Source: Polaromonas sp. UBA4122 (GTDB lineage Bacteria; Pseudomonadota; Gammaproteobacteria; Burkholderiales; Burkholderiaceae_C). Taken from it: DNA of 35,126 nucleotides. Below are positions 1 through 8,668 of the stretch, piece by piece. Every line of letters begins with the position of its first letter. Positions within the stretch are counted from its first letter, which is position 1. The position numbers and the translations under genes were made by a program. The stretch covers positions 8,341-43,466 of the forward strand of contig DFWY01000035.1 in NCBI GenBank assembly GCA_002381615.1. The letters run 5' to 3'. The notes under the pieces are model-generated. The model searched no databases and had not been told where the DNA came from. It worked only from the letters and a program-made list of their open reading frames with translations.

Positions 1-24
1 GCCGCGCTTCGCTCGCAATGACAG
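1..24. repeat. Truncated dispersed repeat of the 'TCATTGCGAGCGAAGC' type
   Basis: Read on the minus strand, the first 24 bases give the end of a sequence containing TGTCATTGCGAGCGAAGCGC. Sequences of this form (TCATTGCGAGCGAAGCGAAGCAATC) are dispersed in intergenic regions of many bacterial genomes. Only one half lies inside the window, so its full extent and any palindromic partner cannot be seen. It sits directly after the stop codon of the hsdS remnant. The match is from memory of the motif, not from a search. Confidence 0.5.
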
Positions 25-129
25 TCAGAGGGTTGGCGGTTCATGGAAAGCTTCCGGCAGCGTGGAAACGTCCAGATCGCCGGAACTGGCGGCAGATGTG
101 AATGAACGGACTTCCTGCGATATCTCTTT
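25..129 (-). pseudogene. 3' remnant of a second hsdS (specificity subunit) gene
   Basis: On the minus strand an open stretch of 34 codons runs from just after an in-frame stop (130-132) to a TGA at 25-27. Its product contains SGDLDVSTLPE, which lines up with the last residues of the intact HsdS in this window ([11 protein letters not shown]), and the DNA is visibly similar as well (compare about 50-92 with 1922-1956). The upstream part (KEISQEVRSFTS) does not match the intact gene and there is no start codon context. I read it as the tail of a duplicated or recombined hsdS. An alternative is that it is the end of some other gene of the same locus that has picked up this tail. Confidence 0.55.
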
Positions 130-201
130 TTATCCAAGAAAAAATGTTTAAAATCAACAACTTAAGAAAAATAATCCACATCGAACCGGATAAATCCTTG
201 G

Positions 202-1903
202 CTAACTTTGGCCTTCTTTAGCCACTTTATCCAAGCCCGCGGGCAGCAATCGCCACACCGCCGTTGGCCCGCGTTTGCCGTCTGGGGTGATGAGCAAGCT
301 GCGTGACATTTCTGCCAGCAGGTTTTTCACCTTGTTCCTTTTCTGCTCGGCGTCCAAAATCTCTGGCAGTTTGCTTAATAACACCCGCTCCAGATCGGCC
401 CGCTTGCACGGCTCCATGCGCAAGCGTTTGAGCACCCACATCAAATAAAAGTCTTTCTCAAAGCCTTTGTCCAGGATGTATTGAGCCTGATCGCCCATCA
501 CCTTGGCCATCTGTGCCGATACATGGAGATTTGTCACCCGGCCCTCAATAAGTTTGCGCGCACGCAAGGCCTTGGCCTCAGCAGTGCTGATGGGCAGGCG
601 CTTTTGCACTTTGTCCAGTAAAAAAACGTCCATCAATGACAGTTCGGGATGTTGCACCAGCACCTGCGCGTAGCGTTCATCGACGATGCGCCCGGTAATG
701 CGTACCTCCACCCGCCGCTGCTCTGGCTCAATCAGGTAATCCGGCAGCGGAAACAAGCGCTTGCGCTGCTCAACAAACATGCGCCGAATACCACTACCCA
801 CCGTGTCAATCAGCTTCAAAGCCACCATCGCCTGGGTTAGACAAGGATTGCGATACTGCTCAGGCGAGCGGTCCTGCGCCAGCAGGCTCTCCACCTTACC
901 GGGTAGGAAACTACCCATATTGCTGAACGCCAGTTGGTCTGGTTTCTGAACCACATTGACCCGTCCGTTTACCGCATAGTCTTGGTGCGCAATGGCGTTG
1001 TGCAAAGCTTCGCGGATCACCCAAGGGTCGTACCTGGGGCACCTCGGTGGGAAACAGCGTGCCCGGCCGCAGGTAGCGCACGGTCAGGTTTTGTATGCGA
1101 GCAAACAGCGCATCGGGCACCAGCAGCAGCAGCAGGCCATAGTGGTGGTAATCCAGCATCGTGCCATCGGCATCCTTGAGCACCCACGACACCTGGGGCG
1201 GTAGTGGCAGGTACTGCGCCGCCTCGTCTTTGCCGAATAGCAGCAGCGCGGCACGGGTCAGTTGCCCACTCCGGCTGAGCTTGAGCTTGGACAGCAACGT
1301 GGGTACATCCCAGTCCGTCACCTCGTCCGCCAGGTGCGGATGCTTCTCGGCAAAGCGCAGGCGGCCCTCGGCCAGCGCGGTGGGGTCCAGGTCGGCCACG
1401 CTGGCCGGGCTCACCAATTCGGCCGACCAATCGCCCCGGGTGTTGAGCCGCGCCCACAACCGCGCTTCTTTGTCGGCGTGGCTGGCGAGTTTGACCTTGG
1501 CGCTGTGGATACGGATGTACTCCACCTCATGGAAGCTCACCGGCTGCGCCACCGCCGCCGGCACGCGCAGTAACACCACGGGCAGGCCTTGGTAGTCAAA
1601 AGCCTCAAAACGAAAATCCAGCTTGGGGCGCAGGTACTGGTGCAGCCAGAGGTCGAGAATCTGGCTCTTGTGCTTGGTGGTGGCCGGTTTGAATGTGGTG
1701 CCCACCACCCGGCGCGTACCGTCCTCAAGGCCCCACACCTGGTAGCCGCAGGGCTCGCCATCCAGCGCGGCGGCATTGGCCAGCGCGGAGATGTATTCGC
1801 CAATGGTGTGCGGGTCGTCGTTGTGCTTGAACTCCAGCCACTCGTGTTCATCCGTTTGAGCCAGCAAGCGGTCGAGCAGCAGGGTCAGATCACCAGAGTT
1901 CAT
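202..1903 (-). pseudogene. AlbA_2 / ATPase-domain protein of the hsd locus, frameshifted
   Basis: Two overlapping reading frames together encode one protein of about 566 residues. The first (from ATG at 1903) has an N-terminal Schlafen-type AlbA_2 domain (EWLEFKHNDD, then ISALANAAALDG) and runs correctly to about 1034. There it slips into a meaningless tail. The second frame, entered near 1032, continues with YDPWVIREALHNAIAHQDY, the conserved N-box-like motif of the HATPase_c_4 'putative ATP-binding/transcriptional regulator' family, and ends in a winged-helix-like region before a TAG at 202-204. Removing one C at 1033/1034 (CCAGGTACG on the coding strand) restores a single frame reading TEVPQYDPWV. 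The start overlaps the hsdS stop as ATGA, so it belongs to the hsd operon. Such proteins often accompany type I restriction genes; their role is unclear. The frameshift may be a real inactivation or a sequencing error. Confidence 0.8.
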
Positions 1904-3186
1904 GCGGTTTCGGCCTGTGGTTCCGGCAGCGCGGACACGTCCAGCTCGCCGGAGATGAGTTTGGGGAGCAGGAAATCGCGGGTGGTGCGGAGGTTGGCGT
2001 TCTTGTCTGCAAGGATTTCACGCTGTCGGAAGATATCACCGGCAATCTTTCCAAACTTGCGTAGCGTCCCGTGGTCTGGTAATAAAACTGCGAACTGCGA
2101 CATCATTTCCCTTGTCAACGCCTCGCGAGTAGAGCCGGTCTGCGCATAGGCTAGCAGTTGGCGCTTCATCTCCACCGAGTTGATTGCACACAGTAAGTAA
2201 CTTGGTTCCATCCTTACTGAGTCTGCTCGAATGAGCATGACGTGCTGATTGACTCGGGCGGGCAAATGGCGTCGTGCCACCATGCAGCACCGTGCAACAG
2301 AAGCGCCGGTAATATTTAAGAGGACATCATCAGGCTCGACCGCCACGCCTTGCAACTGCGCCGCCTGATCGTCATCAAGAAAAGCCAAGCCTTTATCGAC
2401 GAAGTTGTAGTCAAAGATGTTCTGGCTCCGAATGAGCGTGACCCCGGAATCAAAGTAGGCTGACTTGCCACCGCGCGGCGTAGCGCCGCTACCGATCTTG
2501 GTCGTGATGCTGCCAAGAGTCGCTCGGCACCATCCGGCGGGCAGCCCCCCAGTCATAGCTGATCCCTCATGGCCGGGAAAACGGAAGCGGACAAACCACT
2601 CTTCGTAGAGGCGCCGGGCCATCTCCTCCAGAATCGCGATGCGCCGAGTGTTGTTTTCGATCAGGTCGTCGTAGGCGGAGAGGATGGAGGCGATGCGGCG
2701 CTGCATTGGTAGCGGTGGAAGCCGGAACTCAAAGCTCTTGATCTGAGCTCCACTGATGTGTGGCACGCTGGTGCCAGTAACGATTGGCTTGATGTAGTCC
2801 GTGAACATTGAGCTACCAATCAGGTGGCGCAAATAGTCCGTTAAAAGTCCGTTTTCACCACGCAGTCTGCTTACTCGCTGGACAAGAAGCGAGGCTGGGT
2901 CGTGTTCGCAAATGCACGCCTGCTTGAGCCCAGCTTCGATCCACGGGCGATCCATTGCAAGAACCACGTCGCCGGGTTTAAGCCAGTACTTATCCAACCC
3001 ATCAACTTGATTTTTGGGCCATCGCTTCGCCTTGTTCCAGTCGATGAAGCCCTGATGCACGTTCTCTCCCTTGACGAGAGGAATGTCATCAGACGCCGTG
3101 CTGAAACCTGCACTCTTGAATGGAAAGCCGCTTAACAAATCAACATAGTCAGCCAGTTTCACTTTCGGCCATTCAATGGGGCTCAT
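1900..3186 (-). CDS. hsdS: Type I restriction-modification specificity subunit HsdS
   Basis: A 428-residue protein of normal HsdS length with the classic two-repeat layout. The first target-recognition domain covers about residues 1-155 (it opens [18 protein letters not shown]). The central conserved helical region follows ([21 protein letters not shown], then [21 protein letters not shown]). The second recognition domain starts at [14 protein letters not shown], and the distal conserved region ([21 protein letters not shown]) closes the protein. HsdS determines the bipartite DNA sequence methylated or cut by the HsdM/HsdR complex. The ATG overlaps the hsdM stop by four bases (ATGA), indicating translational coupling, and its own stop overlaps the next start the same way. 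The target sequence cannot be read from the protein. Confidence 0.95.
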   Translation of the reverse strand: MSPIEWPKVKLADYVDLLSGFPFKSAGFSTASDDIPLVKGENVHQGFIDWNKAKRWPKNQVDGLDKYWLKPGDVVLAMDRPWIEAGLKQACICEHDPASLLVQRVSRLRGENGLLTDYLRHLIGSSMFTDYIKPIVTGTSVPHISGAQIKSFEFRLPPLPMQRRIASILSAYDDLIENNTRRIAILEEMARRLYEEWFVRFRFPGHEGSAMTGGLPAGWCRATLGSITTKIGSGATPRGGKSAYFDSGVTLIRSQNIFDYNFVDKGLAFLDDDQAAQLQGVAVEPDDVLLNITGASVARCCMVARRHLPARVNQHVMLIRADSVRMEPSYLLCAINSVEMKRQLLAYAQTGSTREALTREMMSQFAVLLPDHGTLRKFGKIAGDIFRQREILADKNANLRTTRDFLLPKLISGELDVSALPEPQAETA

Positions 3187-4742
3187 ATGACGCGCTCAAG
3201 CATTGAAGCAACATTGACGGCAATCTGAGCCTGTAAGTCGCTGGCTTCTATGTTGAGTAGTTCAAGCCCTTCATTCAACTCTTCCAGCCGCTCCACAAAA
3301 TCAAACTCATCCGCCGCCCTTGCCCCCACGCCGACATAGCGCCCCGGATTCAGACTCCAGCCCTGCGCCTCAATCTCGGCCCGCGAAGCCGCCTTGCACA
3401 GCCCCGCCACATCGGCATACACGCCGCCCGGAAAGCGATCAATCAGCAGCGCCTGACTGCCCGCGTCGAACTCCGGCGCTTCTCCGCGATGCAGCCGCAC
3501 CACGTTGGCCAGCAACTCCAGTTGTTCGGGCGTGAACTCGCGCGTCGAGCGAGTGACCTGTTTGAAGAAGGGCCGCGCATCCAGAAACAGCACTTGGTCC
3601 TTGCGCGGGCTGGTCTTGGGCAACTTGGCTTTGGCCTTGTCAAAAAACCACAACGTGCAGGGCAGCGCGACGGTGTAGAAAAAGTTGGAGCCAATGCTGA
3701 CGATCACGTCCACGCTGCCGCTCTGGATCAGCTTTTTGCGGATTTCCATCTCGCTGCCCCGGGCGTCGCCCGCCGAGTTGGCCATCACGAAACCGGCGCG
3801 CCCGGTGTCGTTCAAGGCCGAGTGAAAGAGCTGAATCCACAGGTAGTTGGCGTTGTCGGTGCTGGGCAGGCCGAGCGGGAAGCGGGCGTCGTCCTTGATG
3901 CGGTCTTTGTCCACGCCCGAGACATTGAACGGCGGATTCGCCATCACAAAATCGAACTTGCCCAGCACCTTGTGCGGGTCTTCGTAGTAGGTGTTGGCCT
4001 CGCGAATGTCGCCCGACAGGCCATGCACCGCCAGGTTCATCTTGGCGAGCTTGACGGTGTCGCTGGATTTTTCGGTGCCGAACACGGTCAGCTCGGTGGT
4101 GGCGTTGCGTTTGTGGCGCTGCACAAAAGCGGCCGACTGCACAAACATGCCGCCCGAGCCGCAAGCCAAGTCGCCAATGCGGCCGTGGTAGGGCTGCAAG
4201 ATTTCCACAATCAGTTTGACGATGCTGGTGGGGGTGAAGAACACGCCGCCCTTTTGCCCCTCTTTCAGCGCAAAGTTGCCGAGGAAGTATTCATAGACCT
4301 TGCCGAAGGCGTCGCCATCCAGATCGACCGCCGCTAACAGGCGCAGCAGTTCGACCAGCGTGGCGTTGGGCAGCAGGTTGTAGCCGCGCGGCAGCACGCC
4401 CTGCAACTCGGGGTTGTGCTGCTCCACCAGCGCCATGGCGGTGCCAATCGCCTTGCCCAGGTTGGCGCTTTCGGTCAGGGTGACCAGATACGAAATGCGG
4501 GCCTCCAGCGGCAAGTAGAGCACGCCCTCGGCGTGGTAGTCCATGGCCTCGCGCTCGTCCGCCGGGATGCCCTTGGCGGCCAGCGCGGCCTCAACCTGGG
4601 TGAAGCGCTTGTCGGCATGGCGCAAAAAGATCAGGCCCAGCACGGGCGTGGAAAATTCGGAAGGTTTGAGGCCGGTGTTGGCCCAGAGTTGGTCAGCGGT
4701 AGCCCAAAGGCGGTTTTCGACTGCGACGAGATCAGATGCCAT
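3183..4742 (-). CDS. hsdM: Type I restriction-modification DNA methyltransferase subunit HsdM
   Basis: A 519-residue N6-adenine DNA methyltransferase. An N-terminal helical HsdM_N region (about 1-140) precedes the catalytic N6_Mtase domain. The SAM-binding motif I is [10 protein letters not shown] (about 191-200), and the catalytic motif IV is NPPF (269-272) within [11 protein letters not shown]. The C-terminal helical region ([18 protein letters not shown]) fits the part that packs against HsdS. Length is typical of the family. With HsdS it would form the M2S1 methyltransferase. The start at 4742 has only a weak ribosome site (CAGGGA), but the N-terminus [13 protein letters not shown] aligns with the family. 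No hsdR is present in the window; it may lie left of position 1. Confidence 0.96.
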   Translation of the reverse strand: MASDLVAVENRLWATADQLWANTGLKPSEFSTPVLGLIFLRHADKRFTQVEAALAAKGIPADEREAMDYHAEGVLYLPLEARISYLVTLTESANLGKAIGTAMALVEQHNPELQGVLPRGYNLLPNATLVELLRLLAAVDLDGDAFGKVYEYFLGNFALKEGQKGGVFFTPTSIVKLIVEILQPYHGRIGDLACGSGGMFVQSAAFVQRHKRNATTELTVFGTEKSSDTVKLAKMNLAVHGLSGDIREANTYYEDPHKVLGKFDFVMANPPFNVSGVDKDRIKDDARFPLGLPSTDNANYLWIQLFHSALNDTGRAGFVMANSAGDARGSEMEIRKKLIQSGSVDVIVSIGSNFFYTVALPCTLWFFDKAKAKLPKTSPRKDQVLFLDARPFFKQVTRSTREFTPEQLELLANVVRLHRGEAPEFDAGSQALLIDRFPGGVYADVAGLCKAASRAEIEAQGWSLNPGRYVGVGARAADEFDFVERLEELNEGLELLNIEASDLQAQIAVNVASMLERVI

Positions 4743-4787
4743 GGAGTCCCTGTGTGTATTTGGGGGTAATGGTAGCGGCTGGGAACA

Positions 4788-6014
4788 TCAACTCGCCCGC
4801 GGCCGGCTCCAGCCCTCCACGTTGACCGCATACCGGGTGGCCTTGCCGATACCTTCAACCCTGAGCAAGCCTTTGCTCAGCAGGTCTGCGAGATCACGTG
4901 TGGCTGTCGCTTTGGACGCGCCCGCTATCTTGCTGTACTTCTCGGCGCTCATGCCGCCCAAAAAACCGCCCCCCAATTCACTGCTCCCGGCTTCCAGCAA
5001 ACGGTTCAACACTTTGGTCTGACGTTCATTGATCGAGCAGCTGGAAGCACGCAGCCTGAACGCGGCCTTGTCCACGGCCTGCTTCACCACCGCCTGGGAC
5101 TGGATGCAGCCGTTGGTGAAAGCCTGCACAAACCATTGCACCCAGGGCGTCACATCCAGAGAGTCCGCCGGCGTGCCAGATTGCGCCTGGCTCAAGGCGT
5201 CGTAATACGCGACTCTGGACGCCAGCAGTTGCCGCGACATGCCAAACATTCGGGCGGGAGAGCCCAAATCCTGCGCCAGTGCCATGTCCACAATGGCGCG
5301 CCCAAGTCGACCATTGCCGTCTTCAAACGGGTGAATGGATTCAAACCACAGGTGAGCGATCGCCGCGCGGGCAATGCCGTTGATGCCGGGTGTAGCGACG
5401 CGCGGCGGCGTTCCATTGACCTGCGTGTGTGCGGGCCGCGTGGCCTCAAACCACGCAAGGAACTGCTGCATCTCAACCGCCACCCGGCTTGAGGGTGGCG
5501 CGGTGTAATGCACCACCTCGTGCCCCAAACGTCCGCTGACGATCTGCATCGGGTCGGTGTGGTCGCGCAAGCGTCCAACAGCAATGCGACGCAGGCCCGA
5601 GGTGCCCCCCGGAAACAGGGCAGACTGCCAGCGGCACAAGCGGTCACTGTCCAGCACCGCCTGGTAGCCGTTTGTGGCGTCTTGCATGACCTGCACCAGG
5701 CCGTCCACATGGCGGTCATGCGTGGGTGCGTCGGCCAAACCCAGCCTGTGCGCCACGGAAGACCGCACCGCCGCCAGATCGAGTTTTTCGCCTTCAATCG
5801 CCGCCGTGGCCATCGCTTCTTGCACCCATAGCTCGCGGGCGATCTCCTGCGAGTCGGACAAGCCAATGGCATCCAGCAGGCCCAGCAAGCGACCCTGCTG
5901 CAGGTGGGCCAAATTCAAGTCATTGGCCAGTGCCCCGGCTTCAAACACGAGCTTCGGCCAGCCGGGGTGTTGCCAGATGTAGGTTTTTTGAGCGGGGTAA
6001 TCTTGGGTGGTCAT
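4788..6014 (-). CDS. Fic-domain protein with N-terminal DUF4172 and C-terminal winged helix
   Basis: A protein of about 408 residues. The N-terminus (YIWQHPGWPKLVFE) is typical of the DUF4172 segment of Fic proteins. The catalytic Fic motif is HPFEDGNGRLGR (228-239), complete, so AMPylation or a related nucleotidyl transfer to a protein target is expected. A class II intrinsic inhibitory motif, (S/T)xxxE(G/N), is present as TAAIEG at 70-75, so activity is probably self-restrained. The last 80 residues look like a winged helix (SAEKYSKIAGASKATATRDLADLLSKGLL), suggesting DNA binding and autoregulation. I prefer the ATG at 6014; an ATG at 6023 and a TTG at 6032 are also possible. It lies 45 bp upstream of hsdM on the same strand. 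Fic genes are frequent neighbours of type I systems, but a functional link is inference. Confidence 0.9.
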   Translation of the reverse strand: MTTQDYPAQKTYIWQHPGWPKLVFEAGALANDLNLAHLQQGRLLGLLDAIGLSDSQEIARELWVQEAMATAAIEGEKLDLAAVRSSVAHRLGLADAPTHDRHVDGLVQVMQDATNGYQAVLDSDRLCRWQSALFPGGTSGLRRIAVGRLRDHTDPMQIVSGRLGHEVVHYTAPPSSRVAVEMQQFLAWFEATRPAHTQVNGTPPRVATPGINGIARAAIAHLWFESIHPFEDGNGRLGRAIVDMALAQDLGSPARMFGMSRQLLASRVAYYDALSQAQSGTPADSLDVTPWVQWFVQAFTNGCIQSQAVVKQAVDKAAFRLRASSCSINERQTKVLNRLLEAGSSELGGGFLGGMSAEKYSKIAGASKATATRDLADLLSKGLLRVEGIGKATRYAVNVEGWSRPRAS

Positions 6015-6073
6015 GAGCCGCATTCTAGTCAATACGGCTCAATATGTGAGCCGTATTTTTGTTGAATCGGCTC
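6015..6073. promoter_or_regulatory. Four alternating half-sites forming overlapping palindromes at the fic start
   Basis: Four copies of a 9-10 bp half-site alternate in orientation: GAGCCGCATT (6015-6024), AATACGGCTC (6031-6040), GAGCCGTATT (6048-6057) and AATCGGCTC (6065-6073). The central pair forms a perfect 10-bp inverted repeat with a 7-bp spacer (AATATGT). The outer pairs form near-perfect palindromes with 6- and 7-bp spacers, so every adjacent pair can act as an operator. The array abuts the preferred fic start codon. Autoregulation by the winged-helix domain of the Fic protein is the simplest reading. Confidence 0.75.
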
Positions 6074-6100
6074 ACGCGACGTGGGCTGAAAGCCAAAACT

Positions 6101-6163
6101 TTATGCAAAATCAGGCTCTAGCCCGCGTCTCACCTGCGTGAGAAGCTACTAAATCGAGAGTAA
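6101..6163 (+). repeat. Dispersed intergenic repeat, copy A (diverged)
   Basis: Shares AAAATCAGGC.CTAGCCC and the following AAGCTA(C/T)TAAA segment with copies at 12411, 13712, 21819 (inverted), 27093 and 27701. This copy is the most diverged in its second half, where the GGGCGC arm is not recognisable. It lies between the end of the GST gene and the fic operator, downstream of the GST gene. Confidence 0.6.
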
Positions 6164-6174
6164 ATTACGGTCAA

Positions 6175-6879
6175 TCAAGCCCGCTGCGGAATCCCAATCC
6201 CGCGCACCACAGCCGGCCGTGCCACAAACGCCGCCAGTGCTCGCGTGACATGCGGAAAATCGTTGATGCCCACCAGCTCACCCGCCTCGTAGAAGCCGAT
6301 CAGGTTGCGCACCCAGGGAAAGGTGGCGATGTCGGCGATGGTGTAGGCATCGCCCATGATCCAGGTGCGGCTGGCGAGCCGCTGGTTCAGCACGCCCAGC
6401 AGGCGCTTGGCCTCCGCCACGTAGCGGTCACGCGGGCGTTTGTCCTCATAGTCTTTGCCAGCGAACTTGTGGAAGAAGCCCAACTGCCCAAACATCGGGC
6501 CAATGCCGCCCATCTGCCACATCAGCCACTGGATCGTCTCGTAGCGCTGCGCCGCATCCTGCGGGATGAATTGGCCGGTTTTCTCGGCCAAATAGATCAG
6601 AATCGCGCCGGACTCGAACAGCGCCAGCGGCTTGCCACCGGGCCCGTTGGGGTCGAGGATGGCCGGAATCTTGTTGTTGGGGTTGAGCGACAGAAATTCC
6701 GGCGACAGCTGGTCGTTGGTCTCGAAGCTGACCAGATGCGGCTCGTAGGGCAGGCCGGTCTCTTCCAGCATGATCGACACCTTGACGCCGTTGGGCGTGG
6801 GCAGCGAGTAGAGCTGCAGCCGCTCGGGATGCTGGGCGGGCCATTTGTGGGTGATGGGGAAGGTGGAGAGATCGGTCAT
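6175..6879 (-). CDS. Glutathione S-transferase family protein, YfcG/YghU (nu-class) type
   Basis: A 234-residue protein with a thioredoxin-fold N-terminal domain and an all-helical C-terminal domain. The segment TPNGVKVSIMLEE near residue 30 and SPNNKIPAI-like SLNPNNKIPAIL, followed by LFESGAILIYLAEKTG, are the glutathione-site signature of the YfcG/YghU group. That group uses Thr/Asn rather than Cys or Tyr and has disulfide-bond reductase activity with glutathione. WLMWQMGGIGPMFGQ is also typical of the group. I chose the ATG at 6879 because AAGGAA precedes it and the upstream 16 codons look like leader sequence. It probably has its own transcript; no functional link to the flanking defence genes is apparent. 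Confidence 0.9.
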   Translation of the reverse strand: MTDLSTFPITHKWPAQHPERLQLYSLPTPNGVKVSIMLEETGLPYEPHLVSFETNDQLSPEFLSLNPNNKIPAILDPNGPGGKPLALFESGAILIYLAEKTGQFIPQDAAQRYETIQWLMWQMGGIGPMFGQLGFFHKFAGKDYEDKRPRDRYVAEAKRLLGVLNQRLASRTWIMGDAYTIADIATFPWVRNLIGFYEAGELVGINDFPHVTRALAAFVARPAVVRGIGIPQRA

Positions 6880-6984
6880 GGGGGTTCCTTGGGATGGGAG
6901 CGGGCGGCAGCGCGATACTGCCCGCATCTGTACATCGACGCGGGCCTACCTGTAGTCCACCGTGCGTCAGCGAGAGCAGCACGA

Positions 6985-8667
6985 CTACTTGTACCACTCC
7001 GCCTTGATCGCTGCTATCTCCATCTCCTTCCATTCTTCTTTCCACAATTCCCAGTAAGGTATGTCGTTCGAAGAAGGAGCATTCGAGCACGGATCAATTT
7101 GAACGATGGACGGCAGAATAATTGACTCTCCGACTAGCAAGGCTTCGCCTTGCCTAAACGAGGTCATCTTGTCGATCAACGAACCGAGCGAGTCCGGCAG
7201 CAGTTTCTTGACGTACCCCTGATCCACAGGATTCGTAAGCCGCATCGCGATGAAGTTATTGCACTGTGAGAATATCGTCTCCGAAATTTCGGACGGCCTC
7301 TGGCTGGCCAACAGCAAGGTGACCCCGTATTTCCGGCCTTCCTTCGCGATTCTCTCGATTGATATCTTCGAAGATCGATATTTTGAAAGCTCGCTGTTCG
7401 GGACGTACTTGTGTGCCTCTTCGTACACCAGGAGAATTGGGACGTCGTTATTGATCTTTTCATTCGGATCCTTCGCGCATCTCAGGCGCTTATAGAAGTA
7501 TCCGTATTCGAAGACCAGCCGCGAGATAAGCGACACCGTGATACTCAAGACTTCGAACGGCACACCGCTCAGATCGATCACGGTCACGTTTGATTTGTTC
7601 AGGGATGAGTACCCGAGTAGGGTCTGAAGGGTCTCTTCGAATGTGATACTTTTCGATTTCTCGCCCAGAAAAAAGTCCAGCCTGCTGTCATTGACCTTGT
7701 TTTCCAAGCGGCTAACGAAATTGGTGAGCTTCCCATGAAGGCTGCCTTGGGTCATTTTCGGTTGTCCGGCTTTTTCTTTGTTGCTGGCGGCGTATACCTC
7801 GCCAGAGTCGATATATTCCGTATTCTTTTCAATCGCGTATTTGAGAACATTTCGAATATCGAACAGGCACGGAGAATCCAGGTGGATCTTCTGCTTGTCG
7901 CCCTCAGTTCCTTTGAAATTTGCCCGCCGATCCTGAACGATCGCTTCCTTGAATATGTTTCTTTGGTTGTGGTCGTTAGCTTCAGTATCCAGGAAGAACT
8001 CTTCCAGTTCTTCGCTGTTCAGCATCCAGTAGGGCAACGTCAAGTTGGAAATGTCGATGAAATTCGCATCTGGAAAAGCCGATTTGTATTCGGAGTGGAT
8101 ATCAAAAATGATTACATGTGAGTTGTTGAGCGAGAAATTCCCGTTTTTCTCAGCGACCGCGTTCTGAATGATTTTCGCTACCGTATGAGATTTGCCAGAT
8201 CCAGTGGAACCAACGATGGCAATGTGTTTGTTGAAGAACTTGTTTCCGTTTATCGGAACCTTCACTTCTTTGTTGGAGGCGAGGGTTGAGAAGCAGAAAC
8301 TCTCAGACGGTTTTATTGAGTCTTCATAAATCTTCTTGATATCGTCAATCGTGGCTGGTTGGACCTCCTTGGGGGGTATGGCAAGCGAATCGCCTCCTCG
8401 TTCGAACTTTCCGTCCCTGAGTATGCCCAGCGGGAAAGCCTCGATGACATAGTCCCTCTTCCCTTCGCTGACGGCGATTTGGAAATTCTCGATGATCGCG
8501 ATTAGTACTGCATTTTCGTTGTCGGCGATCTTCAAATACGACCCGACCTTCAAGGACTCTTCCGCGATTTTAAAGTTTTCGAGATCATCTACGACGATCC
8601 TGACCTTATCAGGAAAGACCGCGATTACCTGCGCGTTGATGTTGTCAGTCGTAGTTTCGTTTTTCAT
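6985..8667 (-). CDS. herA: HerA-type hexameric ATPase / DNA translocase of a two-gene defence unit
   Basis: A 560-residue protein of the FtsK/HerA superfamily. The N-terminus (about 8-65) resembles the HAS-barrel of HerA. The RecA-like core has a Walker A GSTGSGKSHT (153-162), a Walker B ILLVYEEAHKYVP (411-423) with the catalytic Glu, a candidate arginine finger region AKEGRKYGV, and the sensor motif ASQRP (454-458), all in HerA order. HerA proteins form hexameric rings that pump DNA and activate partner nucleases. The start follows the upstream nuclease stop with one base between them (TAATATG), so the two are translationally coupled. Base composition is visibly lower in GC than the flanks (one 60-base line I counted at 8101 is 42% GC), suggesting horizontal origin. 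The antiphage role is inferred from the partner. Confidence 0.9.
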   Translation of the reverse strand: MKNETTTDNINAQVIAVFPDKVRIVVDDLENFKIAEESLKVGSYLKIADNENAVLIAIIENFQIAVSEGKRDYVIEAFPLGILRDGKFERGGDSLAIPPKEVQPATIDDIKKIYEDSIKPSESFCFSTLASNKEVKVPINGNKFFNKHIAIVGSTGSGKSHTVAKIIQNAVAEKNGNFSLNNSHVIIFDIHSEYKSAFPDANFIDISNLTLPYWMLNSEELEEFFLDTEANDHNQRNIFKEAIVQDRRANFKGTEGDKQKIHLDSPCLFDIRNVLKYAIEKNTEYIDSGEVYAASNKEKAGQPKMTQGSLHGKLTNFVSRLENKVNDSRLDFFLGEKSKSITFEETLQTLLGYSSLNKSNVTVIDLSGVPFEVLSITVSLISRLVFEYGYFYKRLRCAKDPNEKINNDVPILLVYEEAHKYVPNSELSKYRSSKISIERIAKEGRKYGVTLLLASQRPSEISETIFSQCNNFIAMRLTNPVDQGYVKKLLPDSLGSLIDKMTSFRQGEALLVGESIILPSIVQIDPCSNAPSSNDIPYWELWKEEWKEMEIAAIKAEWYK

Positions 8668-8668
8668 A

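Noticed and set aside
1025-1040. Programmed ribosomal frameshifting at the AlbA_2 gene break
   Set aside because: No slippery heptamer, downstream pseudoknot or stop-codon context is visible at the slip point; simple indel is more likely.
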